Of a stretch of 64,000 nucleotides of DNA, positions 27,711 to 36,292 are shown one piece after another. Each line of letters begins with the position of its first letter. Position 1 is the stretch's first letter. The position numbers and the translations under genes were made by a program. The notes under the pieces are model-generated. The model did not search any database and was not told where the DNA came from. It saw only the letters and a program-made list of their open reading frames with translations. The DNA is from Porphyrobacter sp. AAP60 (GTDB taxonomy: Bacteria; Pseudomonadota; Alphaproteobacteria; Sphingomonadales; Sphingomonadaceae), in assembly GCF_001296025.1 (NCBI RefSeq), contig NZ_LJHV01000011.1, positions 1 through 64,000 of the forward strand, written 5' to 3'.

Positions 27711-29894
27711 TCATGAAAGCGATGCAATTCTCAGCGCCGGGGACAGACCGTAGGTGCCGATCTGTTTGACCCAGAGGTTGCCGGGTCCGTGCACTGACGG
27801 AAGTGCTTCCAGCTCGGCTTGCGTCAGACGCAGACTAGGCTCGGACAGCGTCCATGTGACATTGGGGGCCGGTTCGGGGCCATAGCCGGCAAGGTAGAGC
27901 TCGCGCTCTTCCACCAGCGGGACATCGACGGCATCGTCCCAGCCCCATTGTCCGCGGGCGCGCCGTGTCCAGCTGAAGAGTGCCGCACCATCGGGCGCGA
28001 TCCGCTTGCGCGGGTGTACCGGAAACAGTGGTCGCCGCGAAAGGCCGGCGTTCGCAAGGGGCGCGATGACAGGATCGGTGTCGTTTATTCCGATGGCCGC
28101 GATCCGGGTTGTTGCCAAGGGCGGTGCAAGAGCGGGGTCAAGCGCGACCAGACTTGCGTCCAACAGGACGGCCGGCGTCTGTGCCGGGTGGCCAGCCGCT
28201 GCGGCCTGTTCAGTGCCGCCACGCCCTCGCAGCAACCCTGATAACTGCCACACCCGTCCGCCAAGCGGAACCGCCCGCGCAAACTGGATCACCTCGCTGC
28301 CAATCATCATCCGGTTGGCTCCTGCGGCCAGACCAGTGATGTCGGAATCGGACAGATCGAGATCGTCGGCGACGAGTTCAACCGCGACACTCGCCCCGGC
28401 TTCGAACAACAAGGCAGGCGAAGGTGCCAAGGGCTCCGAAAGGGTGCCGATGATCGCACGGCGTGATCCGGTTTCGCCGAGATCGACCAGTGCATTGTTC
28501 TGCAGGGCATATAGGGCTGCACCCCGCCAGGCCCTATTTTCAGCCGAAGCAGCAGCAAAGATAAGCGGGGTCGCCGGATTGGCATTGGCGTCAGGCGGGA
28601 TTTCCATGGCGATCAACCGCGTTTCGGGAATGACAAGATCGGTTGGCGGCAAGGATTCGCCCGGATCGCTCATTTGAGGCACGCTGGCACTTGGCGCGAG
28701 CCTTTCCAGCTCCAGTTCGATCCCGCGGTCGTGCCATTCCCACCCCATGATCAGCCAGAGTCCGGGCGAGGCTGGCAGCCGGACGACGCAGCCCGGGTTC
28801 AGGCGCGGATCAAGCTCACCCACACGCCAGGTGACCGTCTCGTGCTGCCAGCGCGCGCGATTGGCGGTGTCTGTCGCGAGTTTGCGAGCGCCGCTTGCCG
28901 ACATGGTGGCGGGCAGATCGATCATCAGTTCGCGGCCCGATTTTTGTGCGCCGACCGCGCGCTGCACTCCGGGCTGATAATCCCGCTCGTCATCGTAATA
29001 GCGCAAGGCGGCTGGTCTGCGCGTGGGGGTGCCGGCGCGCTGCTTGTGCCGGGGCTCTTCGGACCCAGCTTCGCTTTTGCCCAGTTGCGGAGGCAGGGTC
29101 ACCGGCACGCCTGCAGGCGCTGCGCGCGACGCGATCGTCAGCCCATCCGGCCCGGAGGTGCAGACCAGCGGAATCACCTGATCGATCGCCGCAAGCGTGC
29201 TGGCCAGCGCCCCGCCCTCGTCTGCGAAGCCCAGCGCATGCGGCAAATCCAGCGGAATGGCCGAAGGTGCTGCGCCCGGCACCAACCCTGCCAGCGACAC
29301 CGCATTGTCACTGCCATCTGCGAAGATTTCGAAACTCAGCGCGGGAATGCGATTGCCATAGTCTGCCAGTTCGAGACTTTCGAACACAGCATAAGCGCAA
29401 TCGCGGAAAGCCGGGGCTGCATCACCTTTGGCGGCGGCAATCAGCGGATCGACCGGATCATCACCAAAGCCGCTATAGAACCGCAGCCGCCCCCCCACCT
29501 TCAGATCACCTTGCGCACCGCGCAGCAGGTTGCCATCAGCCCAGATGCGCCCGAGCCGGGCCAGCGGGGTGCTGGAAAGCGCCACCGCGAAGGACGCCGA
29601 ATAGGAATAGGCCACGGTCGAAGGCTGGCCCTTGCGCCCCTTGTCCTTGCGTTTGCTTTCAATCAGGTCAGTAGACCAGATAACCGAGCCGGGAACACGC
29701 ATTCGTCCGAAATGGCGGGCGATTGGCTGGCCATAGCTTGAGGTGCTGATCGCCAACTCGCGCAGGCGTGGCCCCTGCCGGATTCCGCCGCCAAAAATCT
29801 GCCTATCGGCTTGCTGGCCGATCAGGGCACCTATCGACCCGCCAATCGGGCCGCCGATGGCAGTACCGATCGCGGTAAGCAGCAAAGTCGCCAT
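27711..29894 (-). CDS. GTA tail megatron / host-specificity protein (g15-like), short form
   Basis: A 727-residue relative of RcGTA g15 (Rcc01698). The Gly-rich N-terminus (TAIGTAIGGPIGGSIGALIGQ) is followed by YGQPIARHFGRMRVPGSVIW and the PHALGFADEGG region, then a phage-tail/fibronectin-like C-terminus. RcGTA g15 is about 1,300 residues (from memory) and includes a TIM-barrel glycoside-hydrolase module; that module appears absent here. AAGGGGA precedes ATG 29894. It would sit at the tail tip for cell-wall passage. Confidence 0.85.
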   Translation of the reverse strand: MATLLLTAIGTAIGGPIGGSIGALIGQQADRQIFGGGIRQGPRLRELAISTSSYGQPIARHFGRMRVPGSVIWSTDLIESKRKDKGRKGQPSTVAYSYSASFAVALSSTPLARLGRIWADGNLLRGAQGDLKVGGRLRFYSGFGDDPVDPLIAAAKGDAAPAFRDCAYAVFESLELADYGNRIPALSFEIFADGSDNAVSLAGLVPGAAPSAIPLDLPHALGFADEGGALASTLAAIDQVIPLVCTSGPDGLTIASRAAPAGVPVTLPPQLGKSEAGSEEPRHKQRAGTPTRRPAALRYYDDERDYQPGVQRAVGAQKSGRELMIDLPATMSASGARKLATDTANRARWQHETVTWRVGELDPRLNPGCVVRLPASPGLWLIMGWEWHDRGIELELERLAPSASVPQMSDPGESLPPTDLVIPETRLIAMEIPPDANANPATPLIFAAASAENRAWRGAALYALQNNALVDLGETGSRRAIIGTLSEPLAPSPALLFEAGASVAVELVADDLDLSDSDITGLAAGANRMMIGSEVIQFARAVPLGGRVWQLSGLLRGRGGTEQAAAAGHPAQTPAVLLDASLVALDPALAPPLATTRIAAIGINDTDPVIAPLANAGLSRRPLFPVHPRKRIAPDGAALFSWTRRARGQWGWDDAVDVPLVEERELYLAGYGPEPAPNVTWTLSEPSLRLTQAELEALPSVHGPGNLWVKQIGTYGLSPALRIASLS

Positions 29895-29898
29895 GGTG

Positions 29899-30333
29899 TT
29901 AATCCCCTTTTTGCGGCGCGGCGTGCCACTTGGCGACCACGCGCCATTGTGGATCGAGCGGTTGCCGCACGACCTTCCCCAGTCCGGCATGGGCGTGAAT
30001 GACGCTGGATCCGGATTCCGCGATCACCAGATGATGCTGGCCGTGGCCAAGCGCCATCAACACCACATCGCCTGTGCGGATCGGGCCGGGGGAGGGCGCG
30101 AGGCCGGATGCCGCTGCAAAATGCAGCCATTGGCCCACGAACAGGTTGCGCAGACCGTAGCCCGATGGCGACTTCGGGCTGATTCCGGCCGCAGCCAGCG
30201 AAACAGCCACCAATCCGACGCAGTCGAGCCCATGTGCAGGGTCGCGCCCTTGCAGGCGGAAAGGGCAGCCGATGAAGCCAGCGGCAGCCATGGCGAGGTT
30301 CGCGCCACTATCAGGCCGGGCCACGTCGTTCAT
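29899..30333 (-). CDS. GTA cell-wall peptidase (g14-like, NlpC/P60 fold)
   Basis: A 144-residue protein with the NlpC/P60 catalytic Cys in GLDCVGLVAV and the catalytic His in GQHHLVIAE, matching the GTA g14 family (Rcc01697 in RcGTA). It sits at the tail tip and cleaves recipient peptidoglycan during DNA delivery. Its ATG overlaps the g13 stop (ATGA) and g15 starts four bases past its stop. Confidence 0.93.
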   Translation of the reverse strand: MNDVARPDSGANLAMAAAGFIGCPFRLQGRDPAHGLDCVGLVAVSLAAAGISPKSPSGYGLRNLFVGQWLHFAAASGLAPSPGPIRTGDVVLMALGHGQHHLVIAESGSSVIHAHAGLGKVVRQPLDPQWRVVAKWHAAPQKGD

Positions 30334-31139
30334 GGCTGACCATATCGCGAGAGCAGGTCATTGCCGGGCAGAAACGGCTCGCCGCGAAAGTTGATAGCGT
30401 TGCCGAAGCGTCCCGAGCATGTCGCGACGGTATGATCACAGCCCTCGCGCACTTCTGCGCGGGTGCCTGGCACTGTGCCTTCTGCCAGCGGGCGGTCAAG
30501 CAACAGCCATCCATCGACTACATCGATGATTCCGAAAGCCAACCCGGTCTGCGGGCCAGCCAGGAACCGCACCCGGCCATCAATGTAGTTTGCGCCCATA
30601 CTGCCGGGAAAGCGCACTCGGTTCGCTTCGAGATCAATTTCGGCAAGCGCACGGGTGGATGTGAAGCGCGGCGCCGAAAGTCCGCAGCCACGCCCGCAAA
30701 ACTCGGCGCGGCAAGTCGGGCTGGTGCGTGGGACGAGGTCCTGCTCCAGCATGGTCTTGCTTGATCGTAGTTCCGCCGCGAATTGCGACTGGTCATCCTC
30801 GATCCGGCCTATTTGCCCGGTATAAAGGGTATGGTGATCAAGCGTTTCCCAATCGACCACCCCGATTTCGATGGCAGCGTCATCGAACAGCCCGGCAGCA
30901 AGTTCGTCTTCCCGGATGGAATCGTGGTGGAGCGCGCCCTGCGCCTCGGCGCTGTCATTGCCGAGTTCCGCGGTCAGGCGAATGGCGGCAGGGATCATGC
31001 CGGGTGCGGAGCGGTGGGCAAGGCCGCCGAATACCAGATCGCGGTCATGGCTGGTAAACGCCAGCGCAGCGCCGTCACGGCGATAAATCCGCCAGAATGT
31101 CGCAACGCTATCGAGTTCGCGGTCGAAGAAAACCCGCAT
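30330..31139 (-). CDS. GTA tail hub protein (g13-like, DUF2163)
   Basis: A 269-residue DUF2163 protein equivalent to RcGTA g13 (Rcc01696). The N-terminus FWRIYRRDGAALAFTSHDRDL is typical. Cysteines in CRAEFCGRGCG and the later CDHTVATC fit the iron-sulfur site reported for this hub and for lambda gpL. The ATG at 31139 overlaps the g12 stop (TGATG); a GTG one codon upstream is also possible. Confidence 0.92.
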   Translation of the reverse strand: MRVFFDRELDSVATFWRIYRRDGAALAFTSHDRDLVFGGLAHRSAPGMIPAAIRLTAELGNDSAEAQGALHHDSIREDELAAGLFDDAAIEIGVVDWETLDHHTLYTGQIGRIEDDQSQFAAELRSSKTMLEQDLVPRTSPTCRAEFCGRGCGLSAPRFTSTRALAEIDLEANRVRFPGSMGANYIDGRVRFLAGPQTGLAFGIIDVVDGWLLLDRPLAEGTVPGTRAEVREGCDHTVATCSGRFGNAINFRGEPFLPGNDLLSRYGQP

Positions 31140-33460
31140 CACGCGGTTTCCCGCAGCTCGATCAACGGGATTGATGGCGCTTCCCCGGCGGCGAAGTTGA
31201 CAGCCGAGATATCGAGCCGGTCTTCGGCAAAGCGCACCGGAACATCGAACAGGAAGCCCGCCCGCACCTCGGCGCCGGCTGGCGGGGCGGCGAGCAAGCG
31301 CAGTACGCCTTTCTCGGTCAGCGTCCAGGCGGTGGTGGCCGCACCGCCCACACTGACTAACAGGCTTTCAGGTCGTGGACGGGTGATTGGCCGCATTTGC
31401 GGTTCGGCCGGGCCATAGGCCTTGGTCAGCTGGAAATCCGCGCGCAAGCCGTCGCCTGTCCCGATCAGCTGATCGAGCATGGTCGGCGCGCCCGTCATCC
31501 CGTTCGAGCTGTGATCGAAGGGGTCCATGAGACGGAACCCCCGCGCGGGGCCGCGCCGGGCCCGGAAGAAGGCGACCAGATCGGACAGTTCCGCTTCTGA
31601 CCGGATGCCTGCGCCGACATCGAAGTGCAGCCTTGCATCCGACCACAGCGAGTTGCGACGTTCATGGCCTGAGGCAGTAACCGCAATCGACGTGGAAAAC
31701 TCCGGCGCGACCGAGGCATTGCGGCCCAGGGCAAAGGGATAAAGCACGTTATCGAAGGAATCCATGGCTTGCTCCGGGGGTGGGGCGAGGCGGGTGTAGC
31801 CGTCGCGATTGACCTGCGGCAGCGCCCAGACATAGCGGCGCGAGACTGTCCGCGCGGCGGCTTCGTCCAACCCGTTGTCGATCCGCAGCCAGTACAATTC
31901 GGCGTCCGCAGGATCGAGCACGAAGCCGGCGAGGTAATCCTGATCGGCCAGCGGATAGCCGAGCCACGCATCGGTAAAGGTATAGGCTGCCCGCCGCGCT
32001 GCATCTGCGCCGCTGGTGAGCCAGTCGTAATCCTCCAGCTGCAGCCGGTCGAACGCCGGAGCAGCCCAGCCGATCGGCATGTTGGCACGGTAAAGTTCGG
32101 GCCGGGCGGGATCGAGAATGGTCGGTGTGAAGGCGAGCAGCAGCACCTGCGCATCGCCGGATGCGGCATTGCGAACGGCACTGGTCAGATCTGCGGTAGA
32201 CTGCGCCAGCAAAGCGCCTGCGGCATCCAGCAGTGCCGTCTCGGCAGAGGAGAGCGATCCGCCGACATCGTTGATTGTGGGCGGGTTGCCACCAAACGCT
32301 GCCTTGGCTGCATCATCATAAAGACAGATTTCGCCGGTTGCCGTTACCCACCACCACGGCTCTCCGATCTGGAACCGCACCGGCAGGGCCGCGTCGTCGA
32401 GCAAGCCAACGAAGATCGACGCGATATCGGCCAACCAAGTCATCGCCGCATTGTTGGCAGGCGAGAGAAGTGTGGATGGCGGTACCCATCCCGTCAGCGC
32501 CGGACTGCCGCTGGCGGTGCGCTGCTTCCAGCTTTCCGGGCAATAGGCATCGAACAACTCGTAAGACAGCGAGGCGATGACTTCGAGGTCGCTGGTCACA
32601 GCCAGTTCGAAGAGGTTGCGGTGCCACGCCATCGCCGGCGTACACAACTGCCCTGCTGCCGAGGCTTTCAGCCCGCCATCAGGTTGCCGCGCCAGCCGCA
32701 TGAAGTGGCTCATACCGACGTAATGGACAATGTCGTCGCGGTAGCCGAGGCCGATTACTGTCCGCAGCAGCCGGGCCGGGGTCTGGTTGTAGGCATCGTC
32801 AAAGGCCGTCGCCATCCGTTCGCCATGCGGCGGCAGCAGCACGTCGCCCACTTCCAGCATCGCCCGCGCGCCATCGGCCAGCATATCGGAGATGACGACC
32901 GAACCGTTGAACCGTGCAGCCAGCGGCGCAGTGCTGCCGGGTATGTGACCGGGCGCAACCAGCGAGATGAACATGCGGTCGATATCGCCGGGATGGATCG
33001 GTTCCCCTGGCAGGCCGAACCCTGCCTGAAGCTGGGAAAACGGCAACACAATCCGTGCATCGGTTGGTGTCCCCTGCGCATAGTTCCACAATCGCACAAA
33101 CCATGTCCGCGCCGCGCCGCTGGCATCGCGCCCTTCGATCGTCAGCGTCGGCCCATTGGGCAGATCCAGCGCGATGACGCCTTCGGACTGCCAGCGGAAG
33201 CTGAGCGTGGTGTGCGAATAATCACGATCGGTCTCGTAGGCCAGCAGCGGGTGATCGAGTGTGTCGGCACTTTCCCAGATCAGCCCGACCAGCTCGCCCG
33301 CATTGTGAAGCTCAAGATCCACCCGCATCGACGCCGGGCCGGTGGTGACCACCGAAGCCATCGCAGGCCGGGGGAAATTGACCGTCCAGAAGCGCGGATC
33401 GAACCGCTGGATAAAGCTGCTTTCCTGCGCGCGGCGTTCGCGGGCGAGCCAGAATGCCAT
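31139..33460 (-). CDS. GTA distal tail protein fusion (large N-terminal domain + g12/DUF2460)
   Basis: A 773-residue protein. The last 215 residues are the GTA g12 distal tail family (DUF2460/TIGR02217): YPFALGRNASVAPEFS, SGHERRNSLWSDARLHFDVG and RGPARGFRLMDPFDH. RcGTA g12 is only about 210 residues. The extra 550 residues contain SDLEVIASLSYELFDAYCP and RFQIGEPWWWVT, which read like beta-strand ends of a TIM-barrel glycoside hydrolase with a candidate Glu; this is an inference. The domain may replace the module missing from the short g15. Confidence 0.8.
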   Translation of the reverse strand: MAFWLARERRAQESSFIQRFDPRFWTVNFPRPAMASVVTTGPASMRVDLELHNAGELVGLIWESADTLDHPLLAYETDRDYSHTTLSFRWQSEGVIALDLPNGPTLTIEGRDASGAARTWFVRLWNYAQGTPTDARIVLPFSQLQAGFGLPGEPIHPGDIDRMFISLVAPGHIPGSTAPLAARFNGSVVISDMLADGARAMLEVGDVLLPPHGERMATAFDDAYNQTPARLLRTVIGLGYRDDIVHYVGMSHFMRLARQPDGGLKASAAGQLCTPAMAWHRNLFELAVTSDLEVIASLSYELFDAYCPESWKQRTASGSPALTGWVPPSTLLSPANNAAMTWLADIASIFVGLLDDAALPVRFQIGEPWWWVTATGEICLYDDAAKAAFGGNPPTINDVGGSLSSAETALLDAAGALLAQSTADLTSAVRNAASGDAQVLLLAFTPTILDPARPELYRANMPIGWAAPAFDRLQLEDYDWLTSGADAARRAAYTFTDAWLGYPLADQDYLAGFVLDPADAELYWLRIDNGLDEAAARTVSRRYVWALPQVNRDGYTRLAPPPEQAMDSFDNVLYPFALGRNASVAPEFSTSIAVTASGHERRNSLWSDARLHFDVGAGIRSEAELSDLVAFFRARRGPARGFRLMDPFDHSSNGMTGAPTMLDQLIGTGDGLRADFQLTKAYGPAEPQMRPITRPRPESLLVSVGGAATTAWTLTEKGVLRLLAAPPAGAEVRAGFLFDVPVRFAEDRLDISAVNFAAGEAPSIPLIELRETA

Positions 33461-33473
33461 GTCTATTCCCCGA

Positions 33474-34049
33474 TCAGACCTGTTGCAGAGAGCGGCGCAC
33501 GGCGCTAGCTATCTGCCGGGATGAGCGTTGCATTGCGGTGGGGGCGGCCATTCCGCGGGGCACCGCCAGCTGGATCGCCACCCGCACATCGCTGCTGCCG
33601 GCGCGATTGCCGGTTTCAATCCGGCCGGATGCGGTTGGCACGAACACTTCCGGCCCGCGTTCTCCGACCAGAAAGGCACGCCCCGGCGACACAGGCCCCC
33701 CGGTTGCGCGGCCCGGCAAGCCCAGCAGCGCGCCGAGCGATTGACCGATCAGACCGCCAAGCCCGCCGCCTCCGCCGCTCGCTCCACCGAACAGGTTGCC
33801 GATCCCCGATTGCAGCGCCTGAGCGGCAATCTCGTCCAGCGCCCTGAAGGCGACGCGTTTCAGGTCGTCAAACCCCAGACTGCCGCGCCGCAGCGCCGAG
33901 AGCAGACCGTTTTCGAGCACATTGCCTGCCCGCCCGAACCCGTCGAGCAACGAGGTGTCGAGCGACCGGCGCATTGTTTCAAGGTCAGTGGCAAAGCCAT
34001 CGGTGCGGGCGCGCACGTCGATCACCAGTTCGTCGAAAGTGTCATTCAT
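33474..34049 (-). CDS. GTA tape measure protein, short (g11-like)
   Basis: A 191-residue protein with the tail-tape C-terminal motif GRAFLVGERGPEVFVPTASG. It has amphipathic helices early on and a Gly-rich GIGNLFGGASGGGGGLGG segment. RcGTA's tape measure is also very short (about 219 residues), which fits a short tail. ATG 34049 has GGAG ten bases upstream and overlaps the g10.1 stop; a GTG at 34058 is too close to that ribosome site. Confidence 0.88.
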   Translation of the reverse strand: MNDTFDELVIDVRARTDGFATDLETMRRSLDTSLLDGFGRAGNVLENGLLSALRRGSLGFDDLKRVAFRALDEIAAQALQSGIGNLFGGASGGGGGLGGLIGQSLGALLGLPGRATGGPVSPGRAFLVGERGPEVFVPTASGRIETGNRAGSSDVRVAIQLAVPRGMAAPTAMQRSSRQIASAVRRSLQQV

Positions 34050-34242
34050 GGGTGTCACGCTCCATCAGGCGGGCGATCAGCTCGCGGCTGGGTGGGGTAG
34101 GGGTGGAGGGATCGAGGGGTTCTGACACGGCCATCAGCAATTCGGCCGGGGTGGCGCCCCAGAACTCGGCAGGACGCCAGCCGAGCAGGCGCGCTGACAG
34201 GCTGCACCAGCGGGGTGCGCAGGCCGCAAAGGTGGTGGTCAC
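34042..34242 (-). CDS. GTA tail assembly chaperone (g10.1-like, DUF2376)
   Basis: A 66-residue protein with SARLLGWRPAEFWGATPAEL, the signature of the small phage tail assembly chaperone family DUF2376. In long-tailed phages such chaperones coat the tape measure before tube assembly. It overlaps both neighbours (g10 upstream by four bases, tape measure downstream by eight). Confidence 0.88.
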   Translation of the reverse strand: MTTTFAACAPRWCSLSARLLGWRPAEFWGATPAELLMAVSEPLDPSTPTPPSRELIARLMERDTHE

Positions 34243-34553
34243 AGCTCGCCTTGCAGCACCTGCGCCAGCACCGCGCGCACCGGCTGGGTTGCGGCGACCA
34301 GCCCCATCGCCAGCAGTGCCTGACCAACCGCAGCGCGATCAGGGCGGGTTTCGCCCGGAAGGCTATGCCACAGCAGGGTTATCATCTCGGTCAGCGTCAA
34401 GCCGCCTTGTGCCGCACGTTCGACCAATGCGAACAGCGATCCCAGTTCCGCTTCGGCCAGCACGAGGCTTTCGAACGTCGGGCGCAGAACATAGGTCACA
34501 CCCGCCACTTGCAGCCCGCTTTCACCGCGCAGGGGATTGGCCGCAGCGGTCAT
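34239..34553 (-). CDS. GTA gp10-family tail assembly protein
   Basis: A 104-residue protein of the GTA-specific g10 family, with VTYVLRPTFESLVLAEAELG near residues 19-38. Gene order between the tail tube and tape measure suggests a role as tail chaperone. It overlaps the tail-tube stop and the g10.1 start by four bases each, so the block is translationally coupled. Confidence 0.85.
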   Translation of the reverse strand: MTAAANPLRGESGLQVAGVTYVLRPTFESLVLAEAELGSLFALVERAAQGGLTLTEMITLLWHSLPGETRPDRAAVGQALLAMGLVAATQPVRAVLAQVLQGEL

Positions 34554-34957
34554 GCCGGGACAACCGGTCCGGAGCTTTCGAGCTGTAGCGTATAATTGCG
34601 CTCCCCGTTGAAATCGCCGGCGTAGTCCAGCCGCTGCACAAGGAACTGCCCGCGCAGCCTTTCGCCATCTTCAAACGACAATTCGTAGGTATCGAGCGTT
34701 CCGGCAAGCGCATGACCCCGCACCGCGCTTTCGGCCGCGCTGCCAAGGAAGATGCCTGTCGCGCTGACCGAGACCGAGCGCGTGCCCGCGCCCGAGAGCA
34801 GATCGCGCCAACCGCCCGATTCCTTGTGGGTCACAACCACCGTATCGCCATTGATCGACATCTGCGTGGTGCGCAAACCGGCAACGGTCTGGTAAGCAGG
34901 GGGCGTGGCCCCGTCAGCGATTTTCAGCAGGAAGGCGGCGCCGGATTGTGCAGGCAT
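34550..34957 (-). CDS. GTA major tail tube protein (g9-like, TP901-1 family)
   Basis: A 135-residue protein of the TP901-1 major tail family. It begins MPAQSGAAFLLKIAD and has VTHKESGGWRDLLSGAGTRSV, the characteristic major tail motif. It polymerises into the tail tube. It starts 13 bases after the g8 stop, with an AAGGAGTAA-type ribosome site before the ATG. Confidence 0.92.
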   Translation of the reverse strand: MPAQSGAAFLLKIADGATPPAYQTVAGLRTTQMSINGDTVVVTHKESGGWRDLLSGAGTRSVSVSATGIFLGSAAESAVRGHALAGTLDTYELSFEDGERLRGQFLVQRLDYAGDFNGERNYTLQLESSGPVVPA

Positions 34958-34970
34958 GAGGGCTTACTCC

Positions 34971-35360
34971 TTAAGCAGTTTCGAGAATGCGGAAGCGGTA
35001 TTCGATCAGGGCGCCGCGGCGATTGTCGGCGCGGGCTTCGCTGCGCGACCGCAGAAACCGGATCGATGCGAGTTCGAAGCCGGGGTGGAACGGCGGCAGG
35101 CTCAGCACCCGGCGTTCGATCGCGGCCAGCAGCGGCACATCGGCAGCGGCCAGATCAGTGCGGGTTTCCAGTTCGAGCGCGATGCGCGTTTCGCGGCCCC
35201 GCCGGTCTTTGGTGCCCCAGTCGATCGAAGCGCTGGCAGCAATGCCGAGCCACGGCGGGCTGGACGATAGCGGTGCCTCTTCTTCGATGCTGTTGATCCC
35301 GGCGAGAGCAGGATCGCCGCGCAGCCATGCGATGAGGGCGGCGCGCAGGTCGTTTTCCAT
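34971..35360 (-). CDS. GTA tail terminator protein (g8-like, DUF3168)
   Basis: A 129-residue DUF3168 protein: ENDLRAALIAWLRGDPALAG at the N-terminus and LIEYRFRILETA at the C-terminus. It caps the tail tube at the head-distal joint in siphophages. It follows the 58-residue gene by five bases. Confidence 0.9.
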   Translation of the reverse strand: MENDLRAALIAWLRGDPALAGINSIEEEAPLSSSPPWLGIAASASIDWGTKDRRGRETRIALELETRTDLAAADVPLLAAIERRVLSLPPFHPGFELASIRFLRSRSEARADNRRGALIEYRFRILETA

Positions 35361-35365
35361 GGCGG

Positions 35366-35542
35366 TCAGATCCTCGTGCTATCGTCGGTGAATCCAGGCC
35401 AGAGCGCGCTGGCGGAATGCCAATCGACACCTCCCCTGCGGCGATCATGGCGCGTTGCGGCGGCGTGGCGCCCTGCCATCCGTTCGGCCGCTGCGCGCAG
35501 ACGCAGCACCAGCCGTTCGGCGTTGCTGTTGGCGCTGATCAT
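35366..35542 (-). CDS. Small basic protein in the g7 position of the GTA cluster
   Basis: A 58-residue, arginine-rich protein starting MISANSNAERLVLRLRAAAERM. Its ATG overlaps the g6 stop (ATGA) and GAGG lies five bases upstream, so translation is likely. In RcGTA this slot holds the head-tail stopper g7 of about 110 residues, with a different sequence. I see no g7 family motif. It could be a degenerate, divergent or replaced stopper. Confidence 0.6.
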   Translation of the reverse strand: MISANSNAERLVLRLRAAAERMAGRHAAATRHDRRRGGVDWHSASALWPGFTDDSTRI

Positions 35543-36096
35543 GTCAGCCTCAGGCTGCGCCATGGCCGCCACAGGGCAGAGACGCTGGCAGGCGGCACGG
35601 CGCCCACCTTATTGTCGCGGTCGCGGTAATGATGCGCGGCAAGGCGGATAACGCCGTGACGCAGCGGAGCAGGCAGTGTGTCCCAATCCTCGGCGATCCC
35701 GGTGACCAGTTGCACGGCAAGGCTTTGCCCTGTCACTGTGCTGATTACTGGGCCGATCAGCTGCACGCAGGCATTGCCCGCAATGCGCCATTCGATCACG
35801 CCATCCGGCGGCGTCAGCGCTGTTCGGGTGCCATCGGCGGCGATCACTGCCACGCCGGTGACGGTGCGCACCGGCCGTGAGACCAGTTCCTGCCATCCGG
35901 CGCGCAGCGGGATGACTTCTTCTACCGTCTGCACCAGCGGAGTCTTGCCGGTAAAGGCCTCGCACAGGGACAGGCTGGCATCAAGCAACCCGGCAAGGGT
36001 GGCGTCGTCATCTGCGCGGCTGATCCCGAGCCAGTGCTTCAGCTCCGCCAGGGCAGCGATGCTTGGCACCGGGGGCTGCACGATAGTCCGCTCCAT
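35539..36096 (-). CDS. GTA head-tail adaptor (g6-like)
   Basis: A 185-residue protein of the gp6-like head-tail connector group. AELKHWLGISRADDDATLAGLLDAS near the N-terminus forms the helical region and VRTVTGVAVIA the beta region. It would link the portal to the stopper and tail. AAGGAG sits eight bases before ATG 36096. It starts after a 196-base structured gap behind the capsid gene. Confidence 0.88.
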   Translation of the reverse strand: MERTIVQPPVPSIAALAELKHWLGISRADDDATLAGLLDASLSLCEAFTGKTPLVQTVEEVIPLRAGWQELVSRPVRTVTGVAVIAADGTRTALTPPDGVIEWRIAGNACVQLIGPVISTVTGQSLAVQLVTGIAEDWDTLPAPLRHGVIRLAAHHYRDRDNKVGAVPPASVSALWRPWRSLRLT

Positions 36097-36132
36097 CGCG
36101 GGTTCTCCTTGAAAATGATTGCCCACAAGGGT

Positions 36133-36286
36133 GCGCCCGCATCGCCGGGCAGGCAGGAGAGGTGCCTTGGACGATGCGGGCGCGAGATACCGGCACGGGA
36201 GCTGAGGGGCGGGCTCGACCGTGCCGGGGAGCGAAGCCAGGGCGGCTTTGCCAGCGCCTTTGGATGCTGAGGCATCAGGCGCTGGC
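36133..36286 (-). other. Three consecutive perfect hairpins between capsid and adaptor genes
   Basis: The gap after the capsid stop holds three strong inverted repeats. Reading along the transcript: 36286..36250 (GCCAGCGCC/GGCGCTGGC plus inner GATGC/GCATC); 36227..36190 (CCGGCACGG/CCGTGCCGG plus inner GAGC/GCTC); 36183..36133 (perfect 12-base GCGCCCGCATCG/CGATGCGGGCGC with inner AGGCA/TGCCT). None is followed by a T-run, so they look like a stable RNA element, not terminators. A role in capsid mRNA stability or processing is inferred. Confidence 0.75.
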
Positions 36287-36292
36287 AGCGGC

